A stretch of 64,000 nucleotides of DNA from Polaribacter glomeratus (GTDB lineage Bacteria > Bacteroidota > Bacteroidia > Flavobacteriales > Flavobacteriaceae), in assembly GCF_002954665.1 (NCBI RefSeq), contig NZ_MSCM01000002.1, forward strand, positions 1,048,938 through 1,112,937. The letters run 5' to 3'. The translations under genes and the position numbers were made by a program. The stretch's first letter is position 1, and each line of letters opens with the position of its first letter. The notes below the pieces were generated by a model. The model had not been told where the DNA came from, ran no database searches, and worked only from the letters and a program-made list of their open reading frames with translations. Shown one piece after another: positions 26,303 through 36,445 of this stretch.

Positions 26303-27661
26303 ATGGACTCTAGAAGAAATTTTATAAAGAAAACAGCAATATTAGGAACAGGAATCTCACTTCTACCAAGTTTTACTTTTGGATTAAATAGCAGTAGCAA
26401 TGCCGATATAGTTAAAATTGGTCTTATTGGAGTTGGTTTACGCGGCACTAAACATCTACAGAACTTGTTATTAAGAAACGATATAAATGTAACTGCTATT
26501 TGTGATGTAGACCCAGCTCGAATTACTATTGCACTTGATAAAATTAAAGAAAGTGGTTATAAAAAACCTTTGGTATTTGGTAAAGATGATTATGATTATA
26601 GAAACCTTTTAGCCTTAGATAATGTTGACGCTGTTGTTATATCTACACCATGGCTTTGGCATACAAGAATGGCTAAGGATGCAATGCGAGCCAAAAAATA
26701 TACAGGTTTAGAAGTATCCGCAGCAAATACTATGGAAGAATGTTGGGATTTGGTAAATACCCATGAAGAAACAGGAACACATTTAATGATATTAGAAAAT
26801 GTTAATTACCGTAGAGATGTTATGGCCGTATTAAACATGGTAAAGCAAAATGTTTTTGGAGAGTTATTACATTTTAGATGTGGTTATCAGCACGATTTAA
26901 GACATGTTAAGTTTAATAACGGAAAAGAGGCACGTGCATTAGGTGTAGAATTTGGCGAAAAAGGTATTTCAGAAGCTAAATGGAGAACACAGCATTCCCT
27001 TTTAAGAAATGCAGATTTATACCCAACACATGGTATTGGGCCAATTGCAGCGATGTGCGACATAAATAGAGGCAATCGTTTTATGTCATTAACATCAAAT
27101 GCTACTAAAGCAGTAGGCTTAAATAATTATATTGTTAAACATGGAGGAGAAAACCATCCTAATGCAAAATTAAAATTTAAATTAGGTGATATTGTTACAT
27201 CAACCATTGAAACAAGCAATGGAGAAACCATAATAGTAACACATGATACTAATTTACCAAGACCATATTCATTAGGATTTAGAGTTCAAGGAGCCAATGG
27301 TTTATGGGAGGTAGATGGCAATAGAATTCATATAGATGGTATAACAGAATCACATAAATGGGATGATGCCGATAAATGGCTTAAGAAATACGACCACCCA
27401 TTATGGAAAAAGTATGGCGAGTTAGCTACTGGTGCTGGGCATGGTGGAATGGATTTCTTTGTTTTGCATGCTTTTGTTGAGTCGGCAAAACAAAATATAG
27501 CTCCACCTATGGATGCTTATGACGCTGCAGCATGGAGTGCTATTACACCACTGTCTGAAGCTTCAATAGAAAATAATGGAGAGCCACAAGATTTTCCTGA
27601 TTTTACAAGAGGTAATTGGGTAAAAAGAACACCATATAAATGGATTAAAGATACTCATTAG
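26303..27661 (+). CDS. GH109-type Gfo/Idh/MocA protein (alpha-N-acetylgalactosaminidase-like)
   Basis: This 452-aa protein starts with a twin-arginine-like leader (SRRNFIKKTAILGTG). A Rossmann domain follows (IGLIGVGLRGTKHLQ, AICDVDP). The block GYQHDLRHVKFN, LYPTHGIGPIAAM and RFMSLTSNATKAVGLNNYIV are characteristic of GH109. These enzymes use tightly bound NAD to cleave alpha-GalNAc by an oxidation-elimination mechanism. The substrate assignment within the family is broad, so the exact sugar is inferred. It is probably periplasmic. It shares a strand and close spacing with the NodB-like gene. Confidence 0.85.
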   Translation: MDSRRNFIKKTAILGTGISLLPSFTFGLNSSSNADIVKIGLIGVGLRGTKHLQNLLLRNDINVTAICDVDPARITIALDKIKESGYKKPLVFGKDDYDYRNLLALDNVDAVVISTPWLWHTRMAKDAMRAKKYTGLEVSAANTMEECWDLVNTHEETGTHLMILENVNYRRDVMAVLNMVKQNVFGELLHFRCGYQHDLRHVKFNNGKEARALGVEFGEKGISEAKWRTQHSLLRNADLYPTHGIGPIAAMCDINRGNRFMSLTSNATKAVGLNNYIVKHGGENHPNAKLKFKLGDIVTSTIETSNGETIIVTHDTNLPRPYSLGFRVQGANGLWEVDGNRIHIDGITESHKWDDADKWLKKYDHPLWKKYGELATGAGHGGMDFFVLHAFVESAKQNIAPPMDAYDAAAWSAITPLSEASIENNGEPQDFPDFTRGNWVKRTPYKWIKDTH

Positions 27662-28288
27662 TTCTAGAAATGAGTTTTATTAAAAAAAAATAGATAATTA
27701 ATAGTAGTATAAATAACAACTCGAAAAGTAGGATTTAATGATTTGAAAATTAATTTTAGAATACGTTAATCTTAGATGCAAAATAATCAAGCTACCATTT
27801 CTATGAACTTGATAATTAACTTAGGTTCATTTATTTATAATTTTATTTTATCTAATCAAGGGAGCAGATAATCTATACTTTGGCGATATTGATGTTGTAA
27901 AAAAAGAGTTAATAAAAAATTATGAACACAGTTTTATTTGTGCCTGTATAGTTTTGTTACTACTCTTTTTATTTTAAAAGTATTCCAAAACTCATGAGCA
28001 GATTTTGGCTTAGTATTAATTTAAATTTAGGTACCGATTTAAAAAGTTGTTAAACCATTTTTAGTAATTATACCAATTGTTATTTAAAATAATTGAATTA
28101 TAGTGTGTTCAAATGAAGTAAAAAAATTAAAGCATAGCAATCGCTACGGTTTTATTTTATGTTGAAATATGGGTGCAATAAAAACATATTAATTAGACGC
28201 ATTTAAAGTGATAATTGGTATTAAATATATTCCAGAAATATTAATATTTTAACAAGTTTGTTAATTTATAGAAAGTAAATCATAACTT
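27662..28288 (+). other. Non-coding gap with a possible gene relic
   Basis: This 627-bp stretch holds no intact gene. At 27852-27977 a frame without a start reads LIKGADNLYFGDIDVVKKE and ends in a hydrophobic stretch. It looks like a membrane-protein fragment, but I cannot name the family. No terminator or operator motif stands out. Confidence 0.35.
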
Positions 28289-30706
28289 ATGAATTTTAAA
28301 AGAGTCTTATTAAAGTCAATTATAGCAAGTGTTTTCATATTAACGTTTTCTTGTAAACCAAGTTCAATTAAAAATCAAGAGCGAGTAAAAACCAATATCA
28401 ATGAAAATTGGGAATACTTAGAAAATAACGCAACTAGTATAGATATAGCTTTAAACCAAAAAAGTTGGAAAAATATTAATTTGCCTCATAGTTGGAATGC
28501 TTTAGATGCTACCGATTTAGCACCTGGCTACAGAAGAAGCGCTAGTTGGTATAAAAAGGAATTAAATATTTCTGATATTATTTCTGGGCAAACCTATCAA
28601 CTCTATTTTGAAGGCGTAAATATTGAAAGTGAGATTTATGTAAATGGAAAGAAAGCGGGAGCGCACATTGGGGGGTACATTGGGTTTACAATAGATATTA
28701 CAAATTTAATTTCAGAAGGTAATAATGATATATTGGTTCGTGCAGACAACTCGAACAATCCTGAAGTTATTCCATCACAAAAAAGTGATTTCTTCATTTT
28801 TGGAGGTATCACAAGAGATGTTTGGTTAGTAACCTTACCCGAAAATTATTTATCCAATTTAAAAATAACAACACCACAAGTTTCAAATTCAAATGCAGAA
28901 CTTTTAGCAACCGTGAAAGTTAACAATACCATCGACTCAGATTTTAAAATCAAAGCAGATTTACTAGATTCTGATGGTGTATCTGTTGCATCATCCGTTT
29001 TTGATATTGTTGATAACACCTCAGAAATAAAATTTATCAACATTAAAAACCCAAAACTTTGGGATACAGATAATCCAAATTTATACACTTTAAAAGTTGC
29101 ACTAATTAAAAACGAAGAAGTGAAAGATGAAATGTCAGACCGCATTGGCTTTAGATGGTTTGAATTTAAAGATCACGGCGCTTTCTATCTTAACGGAAAA
29201 CGTTTATTATTAAGAGGCACACATCGACATGAAGAACATGCTGGTGTTGGAGCTGCAATGAGTAATGAACAACACAGAGCGGATATGGAACTTATAAAAG
29301 ACATGGGAACTAACTTTGTGAGATTAGCCCATTATCCTCAAGACCCAGAAGTTTACAAAGCTTGTGATGAGTTAGGTTTGTTGGTTTGGGACGAATTACC
29401 TTGGTGTCGTGGCGGTTTAGGTAATGATGTTTGGAAAACCAACACGAAAAATATGTTAAAAGAAATTATTGATCAGAATTATAATCATCCAAGTGTTATT
29501 ATTTGGTCATTGGGTAATGAGGTGTATTGGTTGCCAGATTTTGAAAACGGTGATAATAGAGAAAATATAAACACTTATTTAAAGGAGTTAAATGATTATG
29601 CGCATGCGTTAGACCCGTCAAGAAAAACAGCCATCAGAAAATATTATGAAGGAGCAGATATTGTTGATGTGTTTTCGCCATCAATCTGGTCGGGTTGGTA
29701 TTCTGGAAGCTATAAAAGTTATCAAAAAGCAATCGATCAATATAAGGTTGAATATCCTCATTTTTTACATGCTGAATATGGCGGATCTAGTCATGTAGGT
29801 AGGCATTCAGAAAATCCTATTACTGGCGAAGGTAAAATACAGTCTGATGGTTGGGAAGAAGCTATTGTGCAAACCGACCTTGAAAATATTGCTCAAATTG
29901 GCGATTGGAGTGAGAATTACATAGTTGATTTATTTGACTGGCATTTGCGAATTTCAGAAAACGACTCCTCTTTTGTTGGAAATGTGCAATGGGCTTTTAA
30001 AGATTTTGGCACACCACTGCGTCCAGAAAATGCGATACCTTACATGAATCAGAAAGGATTAGTTGATAGAAACGGAATTCCTAAAGATGCCTTTTATGTT
30101 TTTAAAAGCTATTGGAGTAACAATCCCTTTACTTATATAGAATCTCATACTTGGACAGAACGCGAAGGTCCAAAAGATACATCTAGAGATATAAGTGTAT
30201 ATAGTAATTGTCCTGAAGTTGAATTATTTCTTAATGGAGCAAGTTTAGGTGTTAAAAAACGCGATATAAAATCGTTTCCAGCTTCTGGTTTGAATTGGAC
30301 ACTTAATTTTAATGAAGGCGAAAACAAATTGGTATCTGTAGGAAAAACAAAAGACGGTAAAGAAGTAAAAGATGAGCTAAGTATAAACTATAGATTTACC
30401 AAGAATTTAAAAGCCATTGATTTAAAGTTATCACATGTCATACTTAAAAATGGTAATTATTTAATAACAGCAACTGCTATTGATAAAAATGGTTTACGTT
30501 GTTTAGATTATGAGGAGCGTGTATATTTCCAATGCTTAAATGGAGGTGAAGCTTTAATTAGTCAAGGTACACCAACGGGTAGTGAGGTTATTGAAATGGC
30601 CAATGGAAAAGCTTCTATTGAAGTTAAAAGAACAACTAAAGATCAACCTTTGGAAGTCGTGGTGCTAAATCAAAGTTTTAAAGGGACTTATCTTACTGTA
30701 AAATAA
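28289..30706 (+). CDS. GH2 family beta-glycosidase (beta-galactosidase/glucuronidase-like) lipoprotein
   Basis: This 805-aa lipoprotein (lipobox LTFSC) has the GH2 domain order: sugar-binding jelly roll (about 35-190), Ig-like domain (about 195-290), TIM barrel (about 295-590) and C-terminal beta domains. Catalytic residues are visible: acid/base E411 in WSLGNEVYW and nucleophile E496 in HAEYGGSSH. It releases terminal beta-linked sugars, but galactose versus glucuronate cannot be decided by eye. It is probably periplasmic or at the outer membrane. Its C-terminus abuts a Gfo/Idh/MocA relic. Confidence 0.88.
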   Translation: MNFKRVLLKSIIASVFILTFSCKPSSIKNQERVKTNINENWEYLENNATSIDIALNQKSWKNINLPHSWNALDATDLAPGYRRSASWYKKELNISDIISGQTYQLYFEGVNIESEIYVNGKKAGAHIGGYIGFTIDITNLISEGNNDILVRADNSNNPEVIPSQKSDFFIFGGITRDVWLVTLPENYLSNLKITTPQVSNSNAELLATVKVNNTIDSDFKIKADLLDSDGVSVASSVFDIVDNTSEIKFINIKNPKLWDTDNPNLYTLKVALIKNEEVKDEMSDRIGFRWFEFKDHGAFYLNGKRLLLRGTHRHEEHAGVGAAMSNEQHRADMELIKDMGTNFVRLAHYPQDPEVYKACDELGLLVWDELPWCRGGLGNDVWKTNTKNMLKEIIDQNYNHPSVIIWSLGNEVYWLPDFENGDNRENINTYLKELNDYAHALDPSRKTAIRKYYEGADIVDVFSPSIWSGWYSGSYKSYQKAIDQYKVEYPHFLHAEYGGSSHVGRHSENPITGEGKIQSDGWEEAIVQTDLENIAQIGDWSENYIVDLFDWHLRISENDSSFVGNVQWAFKDFGTPLRPENAIPYMNQKGLVDRNGIPKDAFYVFKSYWSNNPFTYIESHTWTEREGPKDTSRDISVYSNCPEVELFLNGASLGVKKRDIKSFPASGLNWTLNFNEGENKLVSVGKTKDGKEVKDELSINYRFTKNLKAIDLKLSHVILKNGNYLITATAIDKNGLRCLDYEERVYFQCLNGGEALISQGTPTGSEVIEMANGKASIEVKRTTKDQPLEVVVLNQSFKGTYLTVK

Positions 30707-30708
30707 TT

Positions 30709-30915
30709 TACAATAGCGAAACGGATTTTAACTTAAAACCTAAAGGATTTTTAGATTATCGACAACTCTTGGATGACAAAACAATTGATGCAGTGATAAT
30801 AGCAACAACATTTAATACCAATTCTAAAAATGCCATAGATTCTTTAAATGCAGAGATATATTTGTATTGTAAAAAAAATACTAGCCAAAGGTTACAAGGA
30901 TATCAAAGGCGTTAG
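30709..30915 (+). pseudogene. Remnant of a Gfo/Idh/MocA oxidoreductase
   Basis: An open stretch with no start reads GFLDYRQLLDDKTIDAVIIA followed by NSKNAIDSLNAEIYLYCKK. It matches the Rossmann-domain middle of Gfo/Idh/MocA enzymes (DYRELLDDKxIDAVIIATPDHWH ... ALNAGKxVYCEKP). The nucleotide-binding start and the whole C-terminal domain are missing. It begins two bases after the GH2 stop. Confidence 0.7.
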
Positions 30916-30981
30916 TGCAAACAATAAAATAAAACAAACAGTTACAAACACAATTTAATAACTTAAAAATTAGTAAATAAT

Positions 30982-32406
30982 ATGGTTCGTATTTTAAAAA
31001 TATTTTTATTACTAATTAGTACGTCATGTTTTTCACAAACAAAATTACCAGCTTTTTTTGGAGACAATATGGTTTTGCAACAACAAGAACAGGTTGCTAT
31101 ATGGGGGCAAGATAATCCTGGAGTTTCTATTGAAATTAAGGCAAGTTGGGGAGAACAAAGCTATACTAAAACAGCAGAAGATGGCACTTGGAAAGCTACA
31201 CTAAAAACGAATAAGGCTTCATTTGACACACACACTTTAGTAATTAATGGTAGTACAAACGTAACCATAAATAATGTGTTAATTGGCGAAGTTTGGTTTT
31301 GTTCAGGTCAATCAAACATGGAGATGCCACTTAAAGGTTTTAATAAATCTGTAGTAAATAATTCTGAAGCTTACCTTAATGCGGCTAATAATACTAGTAT
31401 TAGATTATTTAATAACAATAAAAGCGCAAGTTTGTTACCACAAACTAATGTTAACGGTGTTTGGGAAGAATCTACTAAAGTTTCAGCAGCCGAGTTTAGT
31501 GCTATAGGTTATATGTTTAGTAAAAAAATATTAGATAACCTCAATGTTCCTATTGGTATTATAGAGTCTTCATGGGGAGGTACCCGAATTGAGCCTTGGA
31601 TACCAAAAGATAGCCTATTAAAATACACAGATATTAAACATCCTGAAGTTTTACCAACAGAAAGAAACAAACAAAAATTACCGTCATTGCTATACAACGC
31701 CATGATTTATCCTTTTCAAAATTATACAGTAAAAGGTTTTCTATGGTATCAAGGTGAAACTAGCCGAAACAATCCAAAACCATATAAAGCGTATTTACAT
31801 ACTTTAATAAACTCATGGAGAGCCCAATGGGGTAAAGAGAAACTTCCTTTTTATGTAGTTCAAATTGCGCCGTATGCCTACAATAAATTAAGAAAAACGG
31901 TACTAATTTATCCTGATTTAATTAGGGAAGCACAATTACAAACTGCCAATGAAATGATAAATACAGGCTTGGTTGTAACCACCGATGTTGGTAAATGTGA
32001 TGATATTCATCCTCCAGAAAAAGAAATAATAGCAAACCGTTTAGCAAATTGGGCGTTGGCAAATCAGTATAATATAAGTGGAATAGATTATAGAAGTCCG
32101 GAATATAAATCTATGAAAACTAAATCAGATAAAATTATTCTCAATTTTGAATTTTTTAGTAATAATAAAGAGCACTGGTTTTTTGATTCAAACAAAACAA
32201 TAAAAAGTTTTCAAATAGCTGGGGCAGATAAAAAGTTTTACCCTGCCAAAGTTAAAATCAACAAAAACCAAACACTTACGATTTACAGTAAAGAGGTAGT
32301 TATGCCTAAAGCCGTGAGGTATGGTTTTGAAGATTGCTTGGAGGGAAGCTTATTTAGTATTTCAGGACTTCCTGTATCATCTTTTAGAACTGATAATTGG
32401 AACTAA
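30982..32406 (+). CDS. Sialate O-acetylesterase-like SGNH esterase
   Basis: This 474-aa secreted protein has a signal peptide (residues 1-18). Block I CSGQSNMEM has nucleophile S111, GFLWYQGETSRN is the GQGE-type block, and DIHPPEKEIIANR carries the catalytic Asp-His pair. Family members remove O-acetyl groups from sugars in the periplasm, and in PULs they deacetylate the polymer or oligosaccharides. A paralogue lies at 47342. No operator copy is directly upstream, so it may be read from the 24917 transcript or an unseen promoter. Confidence 0.85.
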   Translation: MVRILKIFLLLISTSCFSQTKLPAFFGDNMVLQQQEQVAIWGQDNPGVSIEIKASWGEQSYTKTAEDGTWKATLKTNKASFDTHTLVINGSTNVTINNVLIGEVWFCSGQSNMEMPLKGFNKSVVNNSEAYLNAANNTSIRLFNNNKSASLLPQTNVNGVWEESTKVSAAEFSAIGYMFSKKILDNLNVPIGIIESSWGGTRIEPWIPKDSLLKYTDIKHPEVLPTERNKQKLPSLLYNAMIYPFQNYTVKGFLWYQGETSRNNPKPYKAYLHTLINSWRAQWGKEKLPFYVVQIAPYAYNKLRKTVLIYPDLIREAQLQTANEMINTGLVVTTDVGKCDDIHPPEKEIIANRLANWALANQYNISGIDYRSPEYKSMKTKSDKIILNFEFFSNNKEHWFFDSNKTIKSFQIAGADKKFYPAKVKINKNQTLTIYSKEVVMPKAVRYGFEDCLEGSLFSISGLPVSSFRTDNWN

Positions 32407-32871
32407 TTTTTTATTTAAGACTTTATTTGAAGTGTTTTTAATCAAAAGTAGATTATTTTCAAGTGTAAGTCAGAATAATAAACACAACATATAAATTTAA
32501 AACACTTACGCTTACTTGCCAAGCGCTTAGAGGCAAAAAGAGGTTTACAAAAAGCGATACAGTTAACTTTAGCCAGAATTAAAAGAGAATATAGTACTTT
32601 AATATTCTATTTTTTTGAAGAAAAACTAATTTTCTTTTTGCTTTTCAAAAAGTATAAGTAGATCAAGTTTCTCAGGAGCTAGCTAAGAATAAAATTGTAA
32701 AAAATAGGGGCGTTTTATTGCAGATATTATGGAAGTAAATCAAGATAATTCTCCTGTTTCTAGAGTGATCAAAAAGGTGTTTTATTTGCCACAAGTCTTA
32801 TTAGAACCATACCACCTCTATTGTTTTAATTTCTTAATTTTTGCTATTTCAATAAGAGATATAAGCTTAAA
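32407..32871. other. Gap with decayed coding-like fragments
   Basis: Short stretches on the plus strand look protein-like, for example KRLEAKRGLQKAIQLTLARI near 32520 and GVLFATSLIRTIPPLLF near 32780. They are broken by stops and frameshifts, and I could not assign a family. The operator copy 2 begins at its right end. Confidence 0.3.
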
Positions 32872-32924
32872 ATAAAAACCATCCTTATTTAGGACTTTTG
32901 TGAATTGATAATGACTTAAATTGC
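32872..32924 (+). promoter_or_regulatory. PUL operator/promoter, copy 2
   Basis: The motif at 32872-32898 (left half ATAAAAACCATCC, right half GGACTTT) is followed by TAAATTGC at 32917-32924. The GGA-to-TA distance is 25 bp. It should drive the beta-propeller lyase, esterase, sulfatase and DUF2264 operon. Confidence 0.7.
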
Positions 32925-32987
32925 TTTGAAAATATTTTGAAAGTATTAAACTCATAATTCTTGTGTTCATTTTAAATTCAAAAATCA

Positions 32988-35402
32988 ATGATAAAAAAGC
33001 ACCAATCAAACTTATTGTTATTAATCTTTTTAGTAACTACTATTTCTTTTAATGCACAAGCAACTTTAGAGAGCGAAGTTAAAATAACAGATTTTGGGTT
33101 GCACTTTAACGGCTCTAAAGTTGGAGCTTCTGCCACAAATAATGGTAACAGCGCACCTTACAACTATTTTTTTGGTAGAAATATTTCTGCACATGGAGAC
33201 TGCGTAAAAACCTATGGTAAATATGTATTTCTTACTTGGTATAAAGGAGATAAAACAGACCGTCATGTAATGTTAAGTCGCCTTAATAAAGAAACTGGGG
33301 TCATTGTAGATATTGAGTTTCCACACAGACACACAGGCTATCAAAACAAATGGTGGATTGGCGAATCTCACAATACTATAGCTGTTGCAATAAGTCCTTT
33401 AGATGGGACAATTCATTTACTGTATGACATGCATGCCTATAGTAACACATTGCCATCAGATGGAAGTTTAAGTAACGATTATTTTAGATATTCTTATTCA
33501 TTAAAAGAGGTAGCATCTTTACCTGATAATGAATTTACATTAGATAAATTTGTGCAAAATACAACAGGTGGCTACAAGCATTTAAGCTTAAATGGTGGAG
33601 AAGATTACAATAATTTTGCAGCATTAACCTATCCGCAATTTTTTTTGAATGACAGTGGAGATTTATTTATGTACATGCGAGCAGGAGGCAATAATAATGG
33701 TGCTTATAAATTTTCTAAATACAATGCGAGTACTTCCTCTTGGTCTAGCTTTGCACAATTTAATATTTTAAATGCCAAAAATAATGGTGGAGACGTTAAC
33801 TGGGGATTGTACGGCAACATGAAATATGTAAATGGTAAAATTAGAGTTGGTTTTCAAAGAAGAGCGAATCTAACAGATAAGTATTTATATCAAAATGGCG
33901 TTTATTATGCCTATTCGGATAATCAAGATGGCTTAGATCAATGGAAAAATCATAAAGGAGAATCTTTTAATTTGCCTTTAGTTGATGCGGATATAACAAA
34001 AGTGATGGAGCCTGGAGATTATGTAGAAACGACACAAACAGATAAAATAAGTATCGTAAATGGTTTTGATTGGACAGTAACAGACCAAGGTGATGTGCAC
34101 ATGATAAGTAGAGTTAGAGATCTTCAATTTGGAGTAGTAAAATATCTACATACCTATAAACCAGCAGGAGCAGCGGATTTTATTACATCTGAAGATTTTA
34201 CTGGAGCAGAATCAATTTACACCTCTGGTAATGATATTTATGTTGTTGGATTAGAAGGAGGTAGAGTATTTGTTGACAAAAGTGCAGGTGGGACAAATAA
34301 TTTTACTAGAGTGTACGAAGCAACTTCAGGAAAAACATTCGATCACGGTGTGGTTTATATTGCTGATGATAAAATCTATTATTATCTGATGGAAAATAAA
34401 ACGGGTAGTGCGCAACCTTTATATTTACAAATTATAGATTTAGGGATTGTTAAGGACGCTTTCAGAATAACGCTGAATTCACCTTTAGATAATAATACCT
34501 ACAAAACAGACGAAGAAATTCGATTATTTGCCAATGCTACAGACGAAAATGGAAGTATTACCAAAGTAGAGTTTTTAATTGATAACGTATTATTTGGTGA
34601 AGCAACAGTAGCACCTTATATCTTAAATTGGACACCAGATAAGGCTGGTACTTATACAGTTCAAGCAATTGCACACAATAATAATAACGAAACAGTAGCC
34701 TCAACAATCGTTTCTGTAAATGTTGCTTTGAAGGATTATACAGATTTAACGGGAGCTATTTATCGATTTAAAAATGCAGTTACTGGTAAATATCTTGACT
34801 CTGAAGGTGCAGACGTCATTGCTAGTGACTCTAGCGAAGGTATAGATAAGGAATGGGAAATTGTAAAAGCCGGAGATTATTACAATATAGAAAGTAAAAC
34901 AGATAGAGGTATTTTAAGAGCTGCTGCAAGTCCAGAGGGAGAAATTATCAATACAATATTTACTGCCCCAAGAGAAGATTCAGATAAACAATGGACCGTT
35001 ATTTATGAATCTGATGGAACGTATCGTTTTAAAACAAAAACGGGTGATCGATTTTTAGTGCATCAAACAAATGATTTAATTGAATGGACTACTACACAAG
35101 ATGAAAGAACTAAATGGATAGCAGAATCAACTACTTTAAGTACAAAAAATGTTGTTATCAATCCAATTGGTATTAAAGTATATCCAAACCCAACTAAAGA
35201 TAGTTTTACTATTGATATTAGTGAAATAGGGAAAGCAAACGTTACAATTTATAATCTTTTAGGTAAAACAATCTATAAAAAAACAACTGCTTCAAAAAGA
35301 ATACAAATAGTTAATAACGGTAGTTTTAAAGCGGGAATATATATTATCAAGGTGATTGGGGAAAATCAAAAAAGCTACAATAATAAATTGGTAATTAAGT
35401 AA
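32988..35402 (+). CDS. Putative BNR_4 beta-propeller polysaccharide lyase (ulvan-lyase-like), T9SS-sorted
   Basis: This 804-aa secreted protein has a signal peptide (1-24), then a beta-propeller of BNR_4 type (about 30-485). H128 (GESHNT) and H149 (DMHAYS) are spaced 21 residues apart, the spacing I recall for the catalytic pair of PL24 ulvan lyases. LTYPQFFL and MRAGGNNNGAY are the BNR_4 core. Next come an Ig-like domain (490-580), a ricin-like beta-trefoil (about 588-710) and a T9SS sorting tail. It would cut uronate-linked polysaccharide at the surface, leaving unsaturated uronate ends for GH88. The PL family number is inferred. Confidence 0.65.
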   Translation: MIKKHQSNLLLLIFLVTTISFNAQATLESEVKITDFGLHFNGSKVGASATNNGNSAPYNYFFGRNISAHGDCVKTYGKYVFLTWYKGDKTDRHVMLSRLNKETGVIVDIEFPHRHTGYQNKWWIGESHNTIAVAISPLDGTIHLLYDMHAYSNTLPSDGSLSNDYFRYSYSLKEVASLPDNEFTLDKFVQNTTGGYKHLSLNGGEDYNNFAALTYPQFFLNDSGDLFMYMRAGGNNNGAYKFSKYNASTSSWSSFAQFNILNAKNNGGDVNWGLYGNMKYVNGKIRVGFQRRANLTDKYLYQNGVYYAYSDNQDGLDQWKNHKGESFNLPLVDADITKVMEPGDYVETTQTDKISIVNGFDWTVTDQGDVHMISRVRDLQFGVVKYLHTYKPAGAADFITSEDFTGAESIYTSGNDIYVVGLEGGRVFVDKSAGGTNNFTRVYEATSGKTFDHGVVYIADDKIYYYLMENKTGSAQPLYLQIIDLGIVKDAFRITLNSPLDNNTYKTDEEIRLFANATDENGSITKVEFLIDNVLFGEATVAPYILNWTPDKAGTYTVQAIAHNNNNETVASTIVSVNVALKDYTDLTGAIYRFKNAVTGKYLDSEGADVIASDSSEGIDKEWEIVKAGDYYNIESKTDRGILRAAASPEGEIINTIFTAPREDSDKQWTVIYESDGTYRFKTKTGDRFLVHQTNDLIEWTTTQDERTKWIAESTTLSTKNVVINPIGIKVYPNPTKDSFTIDISEIGKANVTIYNLLGKTIYKKTTASKRIQIVNNGSFKAGIYIIKVIGENQKSYNNKLVIK

Positions 35403-35439
35403 ATTTTTAGTATTTATTATTTTAAAAAAAACAAGTTTA

Positions 35440-36372
35440 ATGAAGCAGTTAAAAGTAATATTTCTTTTTTTTAGTATTTGTTGTTTTTCGCAAAATTACA
35501 GTAAAGAAGTTATTCCGCTATATAAAGATGGAAATGTGCCGTTTAATAAAGAGAATATTGTTTTGGAAGAAATTCTGGGAGAAGAAGGAATGCGCTATAG
35601 TCAAATTTCTAAACCGGAACTTTATATTTTCAAAAATGATAGCTTAAAAAAGAATGGAGCCTCTTTATTAATTATTCCAGGTGGAGGATATGCTAGAGTG
35701 GTCGTTGGTAAGAATCATGGAGAAGGCAATGCAAAACACTTTCTTAAAATGGGTTTTAATGTTGTTGCTATTTTAAAGTACAGATTGCCAGATGCTCGTA
35801 TTGTTAATTCACAAGAAAAAGTTCCCCTTTGTGATGCTCAAAAAGCACTGTCAATTATGCATCAAAATTCTACGAATTGGTCTGTAAATGAAAATAAAAT
35901 AGCAGTTATTGGATCTTCAGCAGGTGGGCATTTAGCTGCTTCATTAGCCAATTTAACAGATGTTATTTTAGCCCCAGATGTAAAGCCAGAAGAATTAAAT
36001 CATGCAGTTTCTATTTTAATATATCCAGTTATTACTTTCGATTCACCATTTGTTCATAAAGGTTCAGTTAAAAACCTTTTAGGGAGTAAACAGGAAAATA
36101 AATCTTTATTAAATTATTACTCACAAGAACATCAAGTTAGTAAAAATACGCCTCCAACTTTTATCGTACATGCAAAAGATGATACAGGTGTAGTGCCTCA
36201 AAATAGTGAATTGTATAGTGCTAGTTTAAAAAAGTACGGTGTAAACCATAAATATGTCGAATTGCAAAAAGGGGGTCATGGTTTTGGTTTAAATTTTAAG
36301 AAAACGGGCGTAGATTGGACAATTGCATTAGAAGAATGGCTTCAAAAAGAAACAGCTTTATTTACTAAATAG
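35440..36372 (+). CDS. Alpha/beta-hydrolase carbohydrate esterase
   Basis: This 310-aa secreted protein has a signal peptide (1-18). The core shows LLIIPGGGY (oxyanion region), nucleophile elbow GSSAGG, Asp in HAKDDTG and His in GGHGFG. Such proteins in PULs are acetyl- or feruloyl-esterase-like. It lies 37 bp after the lyase gene and just before the sulfatases, in one operon. The substrate ester is not determined. Confidence 0.8.
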   Translation: MKQLKVIFLFFSICCFSQNYSKEVIPLYKDGNVPFNKENIVLEEILGEEGMRYSQISKPELYIFKNDSLKKNGASLLIIPGGGYARVVVGKNHGEGNAKHFLKMGFNVVAILKYRLPDARIVNSQEKVPLCDAQKALSIMHQNSTNWSVNENKIAVIGSSAGGHLAASLANLTDVILAPDVKPEELNHAVSILIYPVITFDSPFVHKGSVKNLLGSKQENKSLLNYYSQEHQVSKNTPPTFIVHAKDDTGVVPQNSELYSASLKKYGVNHKYVELQKGGHGFGLNFKKTGVDWTIALEEWLQKETALFTK

Positions 36373-36445
36373 TTTGTTGATTGCTTTTAAACTAAAAAAT
36401 AAAAGCTTTTACAAAATAATTAAATTAATTTTTACAATGTGTATT

